A stretch of DNA of 64,000 bases, from the NCBI RefSeq assembly GCF_900176515.1, contig NZ_FWXV01000004.1, positions 661,341 to 725,340 on the forward strand, written 5' to 3'. Position 1 is the stretch's first letter. Every line of letters starts with the position of its first letter. Under the pieces are notes generated by a model. It had not been told where the DNA came from. It saw only the letters and a list, made by a program, of their open reading frames with translations, and did not search any database. The stretch comes from Kibdelosporangium aridum (GTDB lineage Bacteria > Actinomycetota > Actinomycetes > Mycobacteriales > Pseudonocardiaceae). The position numbers and the translations under genes were made by a program. Positions 32,896 to 41,010 of the stretch are shown piece by piece.

Positions 32896-32945
32896 ACCTC
32901 GTGAGTGTTCTGGCCGGTTCGAACCGGCCAGAACACTCACGAGGT
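32896..32945. terminator. 50-bp perfect palindrome between panB and pip
   Basis: From 32896 to 32945 the sequence is a perfect inverted repeat with 25-bp arms and no loop, centred on TTC|GAA at 32920/32921. The inner arms read GTGAGTGTTCTGGCCGGTTC and its complement. It occupies nearly all of the 77-bp gap between the panB stop and the pip ATG. A stem of this size would be a very strong bidirectional terminator, or the element is a palindromic repeat. No U-tract follows. Confidence 0.75.
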
Positions 32946-32949
32946 CTGG

Positions 32950-33798
32950 TCAGTGGAAGGTGTGCTCCGGGCCGGGGAACTCGCGGCCGCGGACCTCGTC
33001 TGCGAACTGCTGCACGGCGCCGGACAAGATCCCGGCAAGGTCGGCGTAGCGCTTGACGAACCGTGGCGCCTTGCCGGTCCGCAGGCCTGCCATGTCCTGC
33101 CAGACCAGCACCTGGGCGTCGCAATCGGGGCCTGCGCCGATGCCGATCGTCGGGATCGCCAGCTCGTGCGTCACGCGCTTGGCGACCTCACCCGGCACCA
33201 TCTCCATCACGACCGAGAACGCGCCTGCTTCCTGCAGCGCGAGGGCGTCAGCGACCAACTGGTCGCCCGCCGAACCACGGCCCTGCACGCGGTAACCGCC
33301 GAGGTTGTGCTCGCTTTGCGGGGTGAAGCCGATGTGTCCCATCACGGGGACGCCCGCGGCCGTCAATGCTTCGACGTGCGGGGCGAAGTGCGCTCCGCCT
33401 TCCAGCTTCACGGCGTGCGCGCGGCCTTCCTTCATGAAGCGGACGGCCGTCTCGAGTGCCTGCGCTGGTGAGATCTGGTACGAGCCGAACGGCAGGTCGG
33501 CCACGACAAGAGCACGTTTGGTCGACCGTGTCACCGCGCGGACCAGGGGAATGAGTTCATCGACAGTCACGGGCAATGAGGTGTCATAGCCGTACACGTT
33601 GTTGGACGCGGAGTCGCCGACGAGGAGGACCGGGATGCCGGCTTCGTCGAACAGGGCGGCCGTGTACATGTCGTACGCAGTGAGCATGGGCCACGGTTCG
33701 CCGCGGTCCTTCATCTCCTGCAGGTGATGGATGCGTACGCGCCTCGGTGATGCCGGTGCCGCGCCCGATCCGTATGGGGCTGTGAGCTCAGAAGACAT
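32950..33798 (-). CDS. panB: 3-methyl-2-oxobutanoate hydroxymethyltransferase
   Basis: A 282-residue PanB, first enzyme of pantothenate synthesis; it transfers a hydroxymethyl group from methylene-THF to ketoisovalerate. Diagnostic stretches are MLTAYDMYTAALFDEAG, LLVGDSASNNVYGYDTSLPVTVDE, VVADLPFGSYQ, AVKLEGG, PVMGHIGFTPQS and IPTIGIGAGPDCDAQVLVW. Length and motifs are complete. A GAGGAAAGGGA site precedes the ATG. It diverges from lysX. In M. tuberculosis panB also lies beside the Hip1 gene. Confidence 0.97.
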   Translation of the reverse strand: MSSELTAPYGSGAAPASPRRVRIHHLQEMKDRGEPWPMLTAYDMYTAALFDEAGIPVLLVGDSASNNVYGYDTSLPVTVDELIPLVRAVTRSTKRALVVADLPFGSYQISPAQALETAVRFMKEGRAHAVKLEGGAHFAPHVEALTAAGVPVMGHIGFTPQSEHNLGGYRVQGRGSAGDQLVADALALQEAGAFSVVMEMVPGEVAKRVTHELAIPTIGIGAGPDCDAQVLVWQDMAGLRTGKAPRFVKRYADLAGILSGAVQQFADEVRGREFPGPEHTFH

Positions 33799-33830
33799 CG
33801 TCGTCCACCGTCCCTTTCCTCGAGGCCCGT

Positions 33831-36800
33831 GTGCGGGTCCCCGGGTTGGCTTGGGGCTCTACGCCTACGAGGGTGACACCCCGATCGACGTGGCGCAGGA
33901 GGGTGCGAGCAGAGTCACAGGTGTTCTGGGGCCATTATCGGGGTGTGTGGCAGCGCAGGGCGGCAGGCATTGTCGCGACAATTGTCCAGGTCGGCGCGTT
34001 CATCTCGCTTTTTCTCGTGCTGGCGAACGAGGACAACCAGGTCCGGTGGGTCCTCGATCTCGGCGCGTGGCTGGTCGGCCTGCCGGTTGACGAGAACGTC
34101 TTCATCTTCGTCGTACTGCTGGTGCTCGGCGCGGCGCTGCGGCGCCGCAAACGGGCCGCGTTGTGGGTGCTGATCCTGTTCGAGGTCGGGTCGATCCTGA
34201 CCGATCTGCTGTTCCAGCTCACTTTCGAGGCCGATGACGAGCTCAGTCTCAGCGATGTGATGCCGTGGCTGATCGCGAATCAGGTCATCGCCCTGATCAT
34301 TATCTTGATCCTGCTCAAGCTGCGGCCCGCATTCCCTGCCCAGGTCGCGCCGGGCGCACTGCGCAAATCGGTGCTCATCCTGTTCGGCGGCCTCGCTGCG
34401 GTCACGGTCGGCGGGTGGGCGCTGACCACGCCGTTCCCCGGCACGCTCGGCCAGGCGGGGGACAAGCTGCTCTGGGCGGGCAACCAGGCCACCGGTGAGC
34501 TGCTGCAACTACGTCACCTAGGCGTCGGCCACGGGCCAGCGTGGCTGGCGTTGTTGCTGGACATCCTCGGTGCGCTCGTCGCGGTCATCGCGATTTACGT
34601 GTTCTTCCGTGGCGTACGCAGCAGGCGGCACCTGGCACCGGACGAAGAACTCCAGCTCAGGGAGTTGCTCGCGGAGTACGGCGAGCGCGATTCGCTCGGC
34701 TACTTCGCGACGCGACGCGACAAAAGTGTGGTGTTCGCCCCGAATGGCCGCGCGGCCGTGACGTATCGCGTGCTCGGCGGGGTGAGTGTGGCCAGCGGCG
34801 ACCCGATCGGCGACGCCGACGCGTGGCGCCAGGCGGTCGACGTGTGGCGCGCCGAGGCACACCGATACGGCTGGGCGAGCGGTGTTCTCGGTGCCAGCGA
34901 AGAGGGCGCCAGGGTGTACACGGCGGCCGGGCTCAAGGCGCTGGAGATCGGTGACGAGGCCATTTTGGACGTTCGCGCCTTCACACTGTCCGGGCCGGAA
35001 CGGCGATCTGTGCGGCAAGCCGTGAACCGGATCGAACGCGCCGGCTACACGTGCAAAGTCCGTCGCCACTCGGAGATCCCGGAAGGCGAGATGGCGACCC
35101 TGCGCAGCGCGGCACATCACTGGCGGGGCGCCCAGACCGAACGCGGGTTCTCCATGGCGCTGGGCAGGCTCGGCGACGCGACCGACGGCCGGTGCGTCAT
35201 GGTCGAGGCGTACGACCTGGCAGGCCGGTTGCGTGGGATGTTGTCGTTCGTTCCGTGGGGCAGGCGAGGATTGTCGCTCGACCTGATGCGCCGGGACCGG
35301 GACGGCGGCAACGGGCTCAACGAGTTCATGCTCAACGCGCTCATCGAAGCGAGTGGAAAGCTTGGCGCGCAACGGATCTCGCTGAACTTCGCGATGTTCC
35401 GCGCGGTGTTCGAAGAAGGCGAGAAGATCGGCGCCGGTCCGGTGTTGCGGGCGTGGCGGGCGGTCCTGAGCCTGTTCTCCCGGTTCTTCCAGCTGGAGTC
35501 GCTGTACCGGTCCAACGCGAAGTACGGCCCGGACTGGCAACCGCGTTTCCTGTGCTATTCACGGACTCGGCGGCTGCCCAAGATCGGCATTGTCGCGGGT
35601 GCGCTGGAAGGTTTCGTGCCCACGCTGCAACGCCGGAGCGGCCTGCGTGCCGAACCGGTCGACGAACAATTCGTCCAGCGGGCCCGCGAGATCGAAGAAC
35701 GCGCGGCCTCGGCCAAACCGAAGCAGGCGCGGCGGCCGGAGCAGGTCCGCGTCCGGATCGCGAAGCTGGAACGGCTCCGCGAAGCCGGATACGACCCTTA
35801 TCCGCCGGGCTTCGACCGCGACACGACACTTTCGACGATCGTCGCTCGCTTCCCTGACCTGGCACCGGATGCGAAGACCGGCGAGTACGTGCGGGTTGCC
35901 GGACGCGTGATCGCCAGCCGCGACATGGGTGGCCTCTGCTTCGTCCGGCTCAAGGACTTCAGCGGGGAACTCCAGGTGATGCTGACCGGCCCGGCCCTGC
36001 ACGACTGGCGCGCGCTGGTGGACCTGGGCGATCAGGTCGGCGTGTGCGGCGAAGTGGTCACGTCGAAACGCGGTGAGCTGTCCGTGCGGGCCGACGACTG
36101 GACCATCACCGCCAAGTGCCTGCATCCGTTGCCCGACAAACGCAAGGGCCTGTCCGACCCCGAGACCCGCGTGCGGCAGCGATACCTCGACCTCGTGGTC
36201 AACCCCGAGTCGACGACCATGCTCAAGCTGCGGTCCACCGTGGTCCGGTCGCTCCGGGAGACCTTGCACGGCAAGGACTTCCTTGAAGTCGAGACACCGA
36301 TGCTGCAGACCGTGCACGGTGGTGCGAACGCACGGCCGTTCGTCACCCATATCAATGCCTACGACATGCGGATGTACCTCAGGATCGCGCCCGAGCTGTA
36401 CCTCAAAAGGCTTTGTGTCGCGGGTGTGGAACGGGTTTTCGAGCTGAACCGCAACTTTCGCAACGAGGGTGTCGACGCGACGCACAATCCCGAGTTCACG
36501 ATGCTTGAGGCCTATCAGGCGTACGCGGACTACACGACTATGCGGGTGCTGACGCAGAAACTCGTGCAGCAGGCGGCAAAGGCCGCGTACGGCTCGGAAA
36601 TCGTGCGCCGTGCCGGTGAAGAGTTCGACATCTCCGGCGATTGGCCGGTTGTCAGCGTGCACAACGCGGTGTCCGAGGTGCTCGGCGAGGAAATCACTCC
36701 GGACACACCGGTGCACCGGCTGCGAAGTCTGCTTGCCAAGACGGGGATTGTGCTCGACGACGAGTTCGGCCATGGTCATCTTGTGCAGAAGGCGTACGAG

Positions 36801-37181
36801 TATCTGGTCGAAGGCGATACTGTCGCGCCGACGTTCTACACCGATTTCCCGACCGAGACATCGCCGCTGACCAGGCAACACCGCGTCGAGCACCGGGTCG
36901 CGGAGAGATGGGACCTTGTCGCGTTCGGCAGCGAGATCGGCACCGCGTACACCGAACTGACCGATCCGGTCGAACAACGCCGCAGGCTGGAAGCGCAATC
37001 GCTGCGCGCGGCCAGCGGTGACGTCGAAGCCATGGAACTGGACGAGGATTTCCTGCGTGCGCTGGAACACGGCATGCCGCCGACGGGCGGAATGGGTCTC
37101 GGTGTCGACCGGCTGCTGATGATGCTGACCGGAGCGTCGATCCGCCAGACGGTGCTTTTCCCCTTCGCCCGGCCCCGTTGA
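33831..37181 (+). CDS. lysX: LysX: lysyl-phosphatidylglycerol synthase fused to lysyl-tRNA synthetase
   Basis: A 1116-residue two-part enzyme. About 40-270 is a polytopic membrane domain (six or seven TMs, for example IVATIVQVGAFISLFLVLA). About 280-580 is the MprF-type DUF2156 transferase domain. After a linker, 650-1116 is a complete class II lysyl-tRNA synthetase with an anticodon-binding OB fold, motif 2 FELNRNFRNEGVDATHNPEF and motif 3 GMGLGVDRLLMML. It makes Lys-tRNA and moves lysine onto phosphatidylglycerol, lowering surface negative charge. The first 24-30 codons are atypical; GTG at 33903 or 33921 may be the true start, which would also leave room for a promoter. Confidence 0.93.
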   Translation: MRVPGLAWGSTPTRVTPRSTWRRRVRAESQVFWGHYRGVWQRRAAGIVATIVQVGAFISLFLVLANEDNQVRWVLDLGAWLVGLPVDENVFIFVVLLVLGAALRRRKRAALWVLILFEVGSILTDLLFQLTFEADDELSLSDVMPWLIANQVIALIIILILLKLRPAFPAQVAPGALRKSVLILFGGLAAVTVGGWALTTPFPGTLGQAGDKLLWAGNQATGELLQLRHLGVGHGPAWLALLLDILGALVAVIAIYVFFRGVRSRRHLAPDEELQLRELLAEYGERDSLGYFATRRDKSVVFAPNGRAAVTYRVLGGVSVASGDPIGDADAWRQAVDVWRAEAHRYGWASGVLGASEEGARVYTAAGLKALEIGDEAILDVRAFTLSGPERRSVRQAVNRIERAGYTCKVRRHSEIPEGEMATLRSAAHHWRGAQTERGFSMALGRLGDATDGRCVMVEAYDLAGRLRGMLSFVPWGRRGLSLDLMRRDRDGGNGLNEFMLNALIEASGKLGAQRISLNFAMFRAVFEEGEKIGAGPVLRAWRAVLSLFSRFFQLESLYRSNAKYGPDWQPRFLCYSRTRRLPKIGIVAGALEGFVPTLQRRSGLRAEPVDEQFVQRAREIEERAASAKPKQARRPEQVRVRIAKLERLREAGYDPYPPGFDRDTTLSTIVARFPDLAPDAKTGEYVRVAGRVIASRDMGGLCFVRLKDFSGELQVMLTGPALHDWRALVDLGDQVGVCGEVVTSKRGELSVRADDWTITAKCLHPLPDKRKGLSDPETRVRQRYLDLVVNPESTTMLKLRSTVVRSLRETLHGKDFLEVETPMLQTVHGGANARPFVTHINAYDMRMYLRIAPELYLKRLCVAGVERVFELNRNFRNEGVDATHNPEFTMLEAYQAYADYTTMRVLTQKLVQQAAKAAYGSEIVRRAGEEFDISGDWPVVSVHNAVSEVLGEEITPDTPVHRLRSLLAKTGIVLDDEFGHGHLVQKAYEYLVEGDTVAPTFYTDFPTETSPLTRQHRVEHRVAERWDLVAFGSEIGTAYTELTDPVEQRRRLEAQSLRAASGDVEAMELDEDFLRALEHGMPPTGGMGLGVDRLLMMLTGASIRQTVLFPFARPR

Positions 37182-37209
37182 GTTTTTCCCGCACTGCTGC
37201 TTCACTGGC

Positions 37210-37223
37210 TGGGAGCGCTCCCA
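37210..37223. promoter_or_regulatory. CebR box (cellulose utilisation operator)
   Basis: TGGGAGCGCTCCCA is a perfect 14-bp palindrome identical to the Streptomyces CebR operator; with flanking C and G it extends to 16 bp. It sits 33 bp upstream of the GH6 cellulase GTG. CebR is a LacI-type repressor released by cello-oligosaccharides, so the cellulase should be induced by cellulose breakdown products. Confidence 0.88.
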
Positions 37224-37255
37224 GAACCCTGCCTCAATGACGAGAGGAGCAGCCC

Positions 37256-38197
37256 GTGCGTCGAATCGTGCTCGCTTGCTTGGCCGCGCTGGCGTTATCT
37301 CCGGTCCAAGTCGCGGTCGCGGCCAATCCGGTCGGGATGACCAGCGGCTTCTACGTCGATCCGAATTCCAATCCGGCGGTCTGGGTCCGGAACAACGGGT
37401 CGGACGGCCGAGCGGCCCGGATCCAGTCGGCCATCGCGAGCAAACCCATGGCCAGATGGTTCGGCTCGTGGAGCGGCGACATCCAGTCCGCGGTCAGCAG
37501 CTTCGTCGCCGCGGCGGACGCGGCCGACAAACTCCCGGTCCTGGTCGCGTACAACATTCCCGGCCGGGACGCCTGCGGCGGGCACTCCGGCGGCGGCGCC
37601 GGATCGCCGGAGGCCTACCGGGCTTGGATCTCGGCGTTCGCCTCAGGCCTCGGCAGCAGGCCTGCGGTCGTGATACTGGAGCCCGATTCGTTGGCTGACT
37701 TCAACTGCATGGACGCAGGCAAGATCGCCACCCGCACCGGGATGATCAGGTACGCGACCGAGCAGTTGCGCGACAAGGGCACCAACACGTGGGCCTATCT
37801 CGACGCCGGAAACGCGCGCTGGGTCCCGGCCGCCACGATGGCCAGCCGCCTGGACAGCGCGGGTGTGCGGAACGTGCGCGGTATGTCGATCAACGTGTCG
37901 AACTACATCACGACATCCGAGTCGGCCGCGTACGGAAACGCTGTCAGCTCGTCACTTCCCGGCTACACCAAGCCTTTTGTCATCGACACCAGCCGTAACG
38001 GCAACGGTTCCAACGGCGAATGGTGCAACCCGGCCGGCCGCAAGCTCGGTGCGCCCGCGCAGGTCGGCGGATCCGCCGAATTGCTTGTGTGGGCCAAGAT
38101 CCCGGGCGACTCCGATGGATCATGCGGTATCGGTGCGGGAATCCCCGCCGGACAGTTCAGCCCGGATTTGGCGATACGGCTGATCGACGGAGTCTGA
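37256..38197 (+). CDS. Secreted GH6 cellulase (endoglucanase/cellobiohydrolase)
   Basis: A 313-residue glycoside hydrolase family 6 protein: Sec signal peptide (IVLACLAALALSPVQVAVAA), then PVLVAYNIPGRDACGGHSGGG with the catalytic acid region, VVILEPDSLADFNC with the second aspartate, AYLDAGNARWV, GMSINVSNY, and FVIDTSRNGNGSNGEWCNPAGR near the end. It has no carbohydrate-binding module, so it is a minimal enzyme. GTG start with a GAGAGGAGCA site. The CebR box upstream matches its cellulolytic role. Confidence 0.94.
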   Translation: MRRIVLACLAALALSPVQVAVAANPVGMTSGFYVDPNSNPAVWVRNNGSDGRAARIQSAIASKPMARWFGSWSGDIQSAVSSFVAAADAADKLPVLVAYNIPGRDACGGHSGGGAGSPEAYRAWISAFASGLGSRPAVVILEPDSLADFNCMDAGKIATRTGMIRYATEQLRDKGTNTWAYLDAGNARWVPAATMASRLDSAGVRNVRGMSINVSNYITTSESAAYGNAVSSSLPGYTKPFVIDTSRNGNGSNGEWCNPAGRKLGAPAQVGGSAELLVWAKIPGDSDGSCGIGAGIPAGQFSPDLAIRLIDGV

Positions 38198-38271
38198 TGA
38201 CGGCAATTCCGCCGTGTTCGCGCCAGGCGCGAGTACTTACCTTGGTTGTGCCATAACCAGGGGAGGTGCTC

Positions 38272-38685
38272 GTGCCTGGTGCCGACTGGGAGCGGCAGGT
38301 CGAGTCGACTGCGGCCGCGTACCGCCAGATGAGCGAACGAGTCGAGCAGATCCTGGCCACCGAGACCTCACTGGACGGTTCGGTGCAGGTCACGGTGTCC
38401 GCAGCGGGCGTGTTGACTGACCTGCGCCTGCCTGACCGTGGCCTCGCCGACCAGATCATGGCGTGCATACGCAAGGCACAAGCCAGAATCCCGGACCTGA
38501 TGCGTACGGCGATGCTCGAAACCGTTGGGCCACAAGACCCCAACACGCACCTGGTACTCGCCTCCGCCAGAGAACGCTTCCCGGTAACGGAATCACCGCC
38601 GAACCATGCGGACAAAGTGGTGGTCGGCGACGAGGACGACTGGGACGAGCGCCCTGTGCTCGAAGACATTGGAGGGCCGTCATGA
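38272..38685 (+). CDS. YbaB/EbfC-like small protein of an ESX-type cassette
   Basis: About 137 residues with the YbaB/EbfC DNA-binding-like pattern ATETSLDGSVQVTVSAAGVLTDLRLPDR and an acidic C-terminal tail (VVVGDEDDWDERPVLEDIGG). In actinomycetes such proteins are encoded just upstream of EspC/WXG100 proteins, as here. An in-frame GTG at 38266 is an alternative start; 38272 has better spacing to the GGGGAGG site. The stop overlaps the next ATG (ATGA). Confidence 0.78.
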   Translation: MPGADWERQVESTAAAYRQMSERVEQILATETSLDGSVQVTVSAAGVLTDLRLPDRGLADQIMACIRKAQARIPDLMRTAMLETVGPQDPNTHLVLASARERFPVTESPPNHADKVVVGDEDDWDERPVLEDIGGPS

Positions 38686-38987
38686 GCGAGGGATACGAAG
38701 TTGTCGTCGATGCCCTGACTGCGCACGCGCGCGTGCTGACGACGTTGGCCGACGAGATACAGGGAACGACTTCGTCCGCCCAGACCCGATTGCCCGCTGA
38801 CGCACTGGGTGTTGTGGGACAGCCGTTCACCGCGTTGATGGATCAGCTTGTGACGGCAGGAAGTCAGGCGTTGGAGTCCGGTGTCCGGGCGATGAACGCG
38901 ACATCGGGTGGGGTGCGGGAAAGCGCGGGAATGCTGACGCAGCGCGAGAAGGAGACCGGAACGGGCCTCGGAGGCATCGATGTCTGA
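38682..38987 (+). CDS. EspC-like ESX secretion-associated protein
   Basis: A 101-residue helical hairpin protein: YEVVVDALTAHARVLTTLADEI then MDQLVTAGSQALESGVRAMNATSGGVRESAGML and a terminal helix ending in Gly-rich residues. This is the EspC/DUF2580-like family, WXG100-sized partners of type VII (ESX) substrates. ATG overlaps the YbaB stop, and its own stop overlaps the next gene by 8 bases, so the three genes are one translational unit. No ESX machinery lies in the window. Confidence 0.8.
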   Translation: MSEGYEVVVDALTAHARVLTTLADEIQGTTSSAQTRLPADALGVVGQPFTALMDQLVTAGSQALESGVRAMNATSGGVRESAGMLTQREKETGTGLGGIDV

Positions 38988-39705
38988 CAACATCAGCGCG
39001 CTGTCGGCATCAATGCGACCCGTCGACGCGTTGTCGGCAGCAGGTCTCGGTCAGCTGGTCGGCTTGGTCGCACCACTGCAGGCTGTACTGGATCGTATGG
39101 AAGGCAACGCTTCCGGCGTGCACGCGTTCCTCGATGCCTGGGTAACGGTATCCAACCGAATCACCCAAGTGCAGGGACAACTCGGGCAAGCGGTGGCAAC
39201 CGGAACCGCGGGCTGGCGTGGTGCGGCCGCGGACCAATACCGAGCCCGAACAGACAGCTTCGCCCGCTCACTGGCGGAGTTCGCAGCCGCAGCCAAAGAA
39301 GCCGCCGCCGTAGTCCAGTTGACCGCCGAAGTGGTCGGCCAAAGCCGATCGTCCGCCAACGACCTGATCGGCGACATGGTGCAACGCCTGATCTCCTTGG
39401 TACGCCACCTGATGGCACTCGAAGGCGGAATGACCGCGACAGTGCTGGCGCAGGCAAGCGACCTGGTCAACACATTCGCGAAACCAGTCGCGAACATCGA
39501 AAAGCAAGCTCAGGCGAGCGTGGCCAACGCGGCCACGCCCATCAACAACCTGATCACCATGCTGGGCGCGATCACCCGGCTGTGGGATGGGTTCGCGGGC
39601 GTGCAGCAGGCGGCGGCTCCAACTGCACCGGCTTTTGGTCAGCAGAGCCGCGGTTTACTGGCCCACGAGCAGTGGCACGTGGTGCAGCAACGCGGCAGAA
39701 GGTGA
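38980..39705 (+). CDS. WXG100-like protein with C-terminal HExxH motif
   Basis: A 241-residue protein. Residues about 20-130 form a WXG100/PPE-like helical bundle with the W-x-G turn in ATGTAGWRGAAADQYRART. Residues 130-200 continue as helices. The end (about 221-241) reads RGLLAHEQWHVVQQRGRR, with HEQWH at 229-233, a zinc-protease HExxH motif in the LAHE-x-x-HVVQQ context of DUF4157 domains. The stop codon lies inside the first unit of a 38-bp tandem repeat, so the C terminus may have been truncated. It is likely a type VII secreted effector or carrier. Confidence 0.7.
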   Translation: MSDNISALSASMRPVDALSAAGLGQLVGLVAPLQAVLDRMEGNASGVHAFLDAWVTVSNRITQVQGQLGQAVATGTAGWRGAAADQYRARTDSFARSLAEFAAAAKEAAAVVQLTAEVVGQSRSSANDLIGDMVQRLISLVRHLMALEGGMTATVLAQASDLVNTFAKPVANIEKQAQASVANAATPINNLITMLGAITRLWDGFAGVQQAAAPTAPAFGQQSRGLLAHEQWHVVQQRGRR

Positions 39706-39774
39706 TCCGCGCGGATGGCCTTTTCGCGCACCGGCGAAGGTGATCCGCGCGGATGATCTCTTCGCGCACCGGCG
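39699..39774. repeat. Two tandem 38-bp repeats at the 3' end of the WXG100-like gene
   Basis: Units 39699-39736 and 39737-39774 both start AAGGTGATCCGCGCGGATG and end TTCGCGCACCGGCG, with three mismatches in between. The first unit supplies the last codons and stop of the upstream gene. A degenerate third start (AAGGCC) follows. Each unit contains GATCCGCGCGGATC-like dyad symmetry. Confidence 0.85.
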
Positions 39775-39800
39775 AAGGCCACCGCGCCAACGGTCCGTTC

Positions 39801-39926
39801 GCAAATCTGGTTGTCCACAACCGCCTGGTAACCGCCTTGACCAGGCCATATCCCGATAGACTGGGTCGGGGACGTCCCCCCGGGAGTGGCGGGGGATGCT
39901 CTGAGTGGGGGTACCGGGCAGTTGCA
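39801..39926 (+). repeat. Interspersed repeat, copy 2
   Basis: Shares GCAAATCTGGTTGTCCACA, CGATAGACTGG, GGGGACG and CCCCCGGGAGTGG blocks with copy 1 near 13.2 kb (opposite strand), and its last 40-50 bp with copy 3 at 40951-41010. It ends exactly at the left inverted repeat of the IS element. Confidence 0.8.
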
Positions 39927-40950
39927 GGGCTTCGTCAAAGTCGGTCCCCCGCGTGAGTGTTGCGGAGCTTGGGTGCCCGGTTCGATCCGCCTCAGGACCG
40001 GTATGTCGCGCCGGGTGAGGTCACCTTGCGCCGGGACTGATGCTGGTTGACGGTGACGAGCTGGATGACGCGGTCACCGCGTGGATCCTGGCCCGGATCA
40101 GCGGCCAGGACACATCGGACACAGGCATGCCTGTGATGCCGGCACTGTCGACGGTCGCGGTGGACGGCAAGTCGTTGCGTGGCACGTTCGCGAGGACGGG
40201 TGGTGCGGGGATGCATCTGCTCGCCGCGTGCACCCATGACACCGGGACTGGTGCTCGGCCAGCGCCTGGTGCCATCCGGGCAGAGCGAGCTGGCCTGTTT
40301 CGCCGCGGTGTTCGACCCCGTCGATCTCGACGGGGTGGTGGTGACAGCGGATGCGTTGCACACCACCCGCGACAACGCCCGATTACTGACCGACCGGCGC
40401 GGGCATTACGTGTTCACCGTCAAACGCAACCAGCACCGCCTCCACCGCCTGCTCACCGGCCTGTCCTGGACGGATACGGCCACTCACACCGCCATCGACA
40501 CCGGGCACCGGACCGAACATCGTGTCATCCAGGCCCTGCCCGCGCCAGCCAACGTCGTGTTTCCCCAAGCAGCACAAGCATTCCGCATCACCCGCACCCG
40601 CACACCACAACGAGGCGGCCGGTCGCAGACCGACAGGTGGCTGAGACTGACCTGCCTGGCCCCAGCCGGCCCCGTCGAGATCGGCGAGTTGTCGCGCGGA
40701 CATTGGCACATCGAAAACAAGCTGCACTGGGGCAGTGACACCGCCTACCGCGAAGACCACTCACGCCTGCGCACCGGCACCGCACCCGAGCCATGGCCAC
40801 CCTGCGCAACCTCGCCATCAGCGCCCTGCGCCTCACCGGCACCACCAACATCACCCAAGCCCTGCACGCCACGGCCAGAGCCATCACCCGACCACTCACC
40901 CTGCTCGGAATCCCCACACCCACCAGCACAAACCGACTTTGACGAACCCC
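39927..40950 (+). mobile_element. Decayed ISAs1-family insertion sequence
   Basis: About 1.02 kb bounded by inverted repeats: TTCGTCAAAGTCGGT at 39931-39945 and its exact complement at 40932-40946, extended by GGG at both outer ends. Inside is a broken ISAs1-type transposase. It is shorter than the usual 1.2-1.4 kb because the 5' third of the transposase gene is missing. Both flanks carry the same repeat in the same orientation (39887-39930 and 40954-41000), not a short target duplication. Confidence 0.8.
39960..40942 (+). pseudogene. ISAs1-type transposase remnant with three frameshifts
   Basis: Reconstructed pieces: RFDPPQDRYVAPGEVTLRRD (about 39980), then after a shift MLVDGDELDDAVTAWILAR and VDGKSLRGTF (catalytic DDE aspartate region), after an extra base near 40245 LVLGQRLVPSGQSELACF, TADALHTTRDNARLL, YVFTVKRNQHRL and RGHWHIENKLHWGSDTAYREDHS (catalytic Glu). 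After a missing base near 40789 the end reads MATLRNLAISALRLTG to TSTNRL. The first 100 or so residues of the family are deleted. It cannot be active; the stop codon lies in the right inverted repeat. Confidence 0.85.
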
Positions 40951-41010
40951 TGCCAGGAGTGGCGGGGGATGCTCTGGGTGGGGTACCGGGCAGTTGCGGG
41001 GCCTCGTTGG
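40951..41010 (+). repeat. Interspersed repeat, copy 3 (partial)
   Basis: Matches the end of copy 2 over about 50 bp with few differences: GGAGTGGCGGGGGATGCTCTG, GTGGGG, TACCGGGCAGTTGC, GGGC-TCGT. It runs directly up to the nadE stop codon at 41011. Confidence 0.75.
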
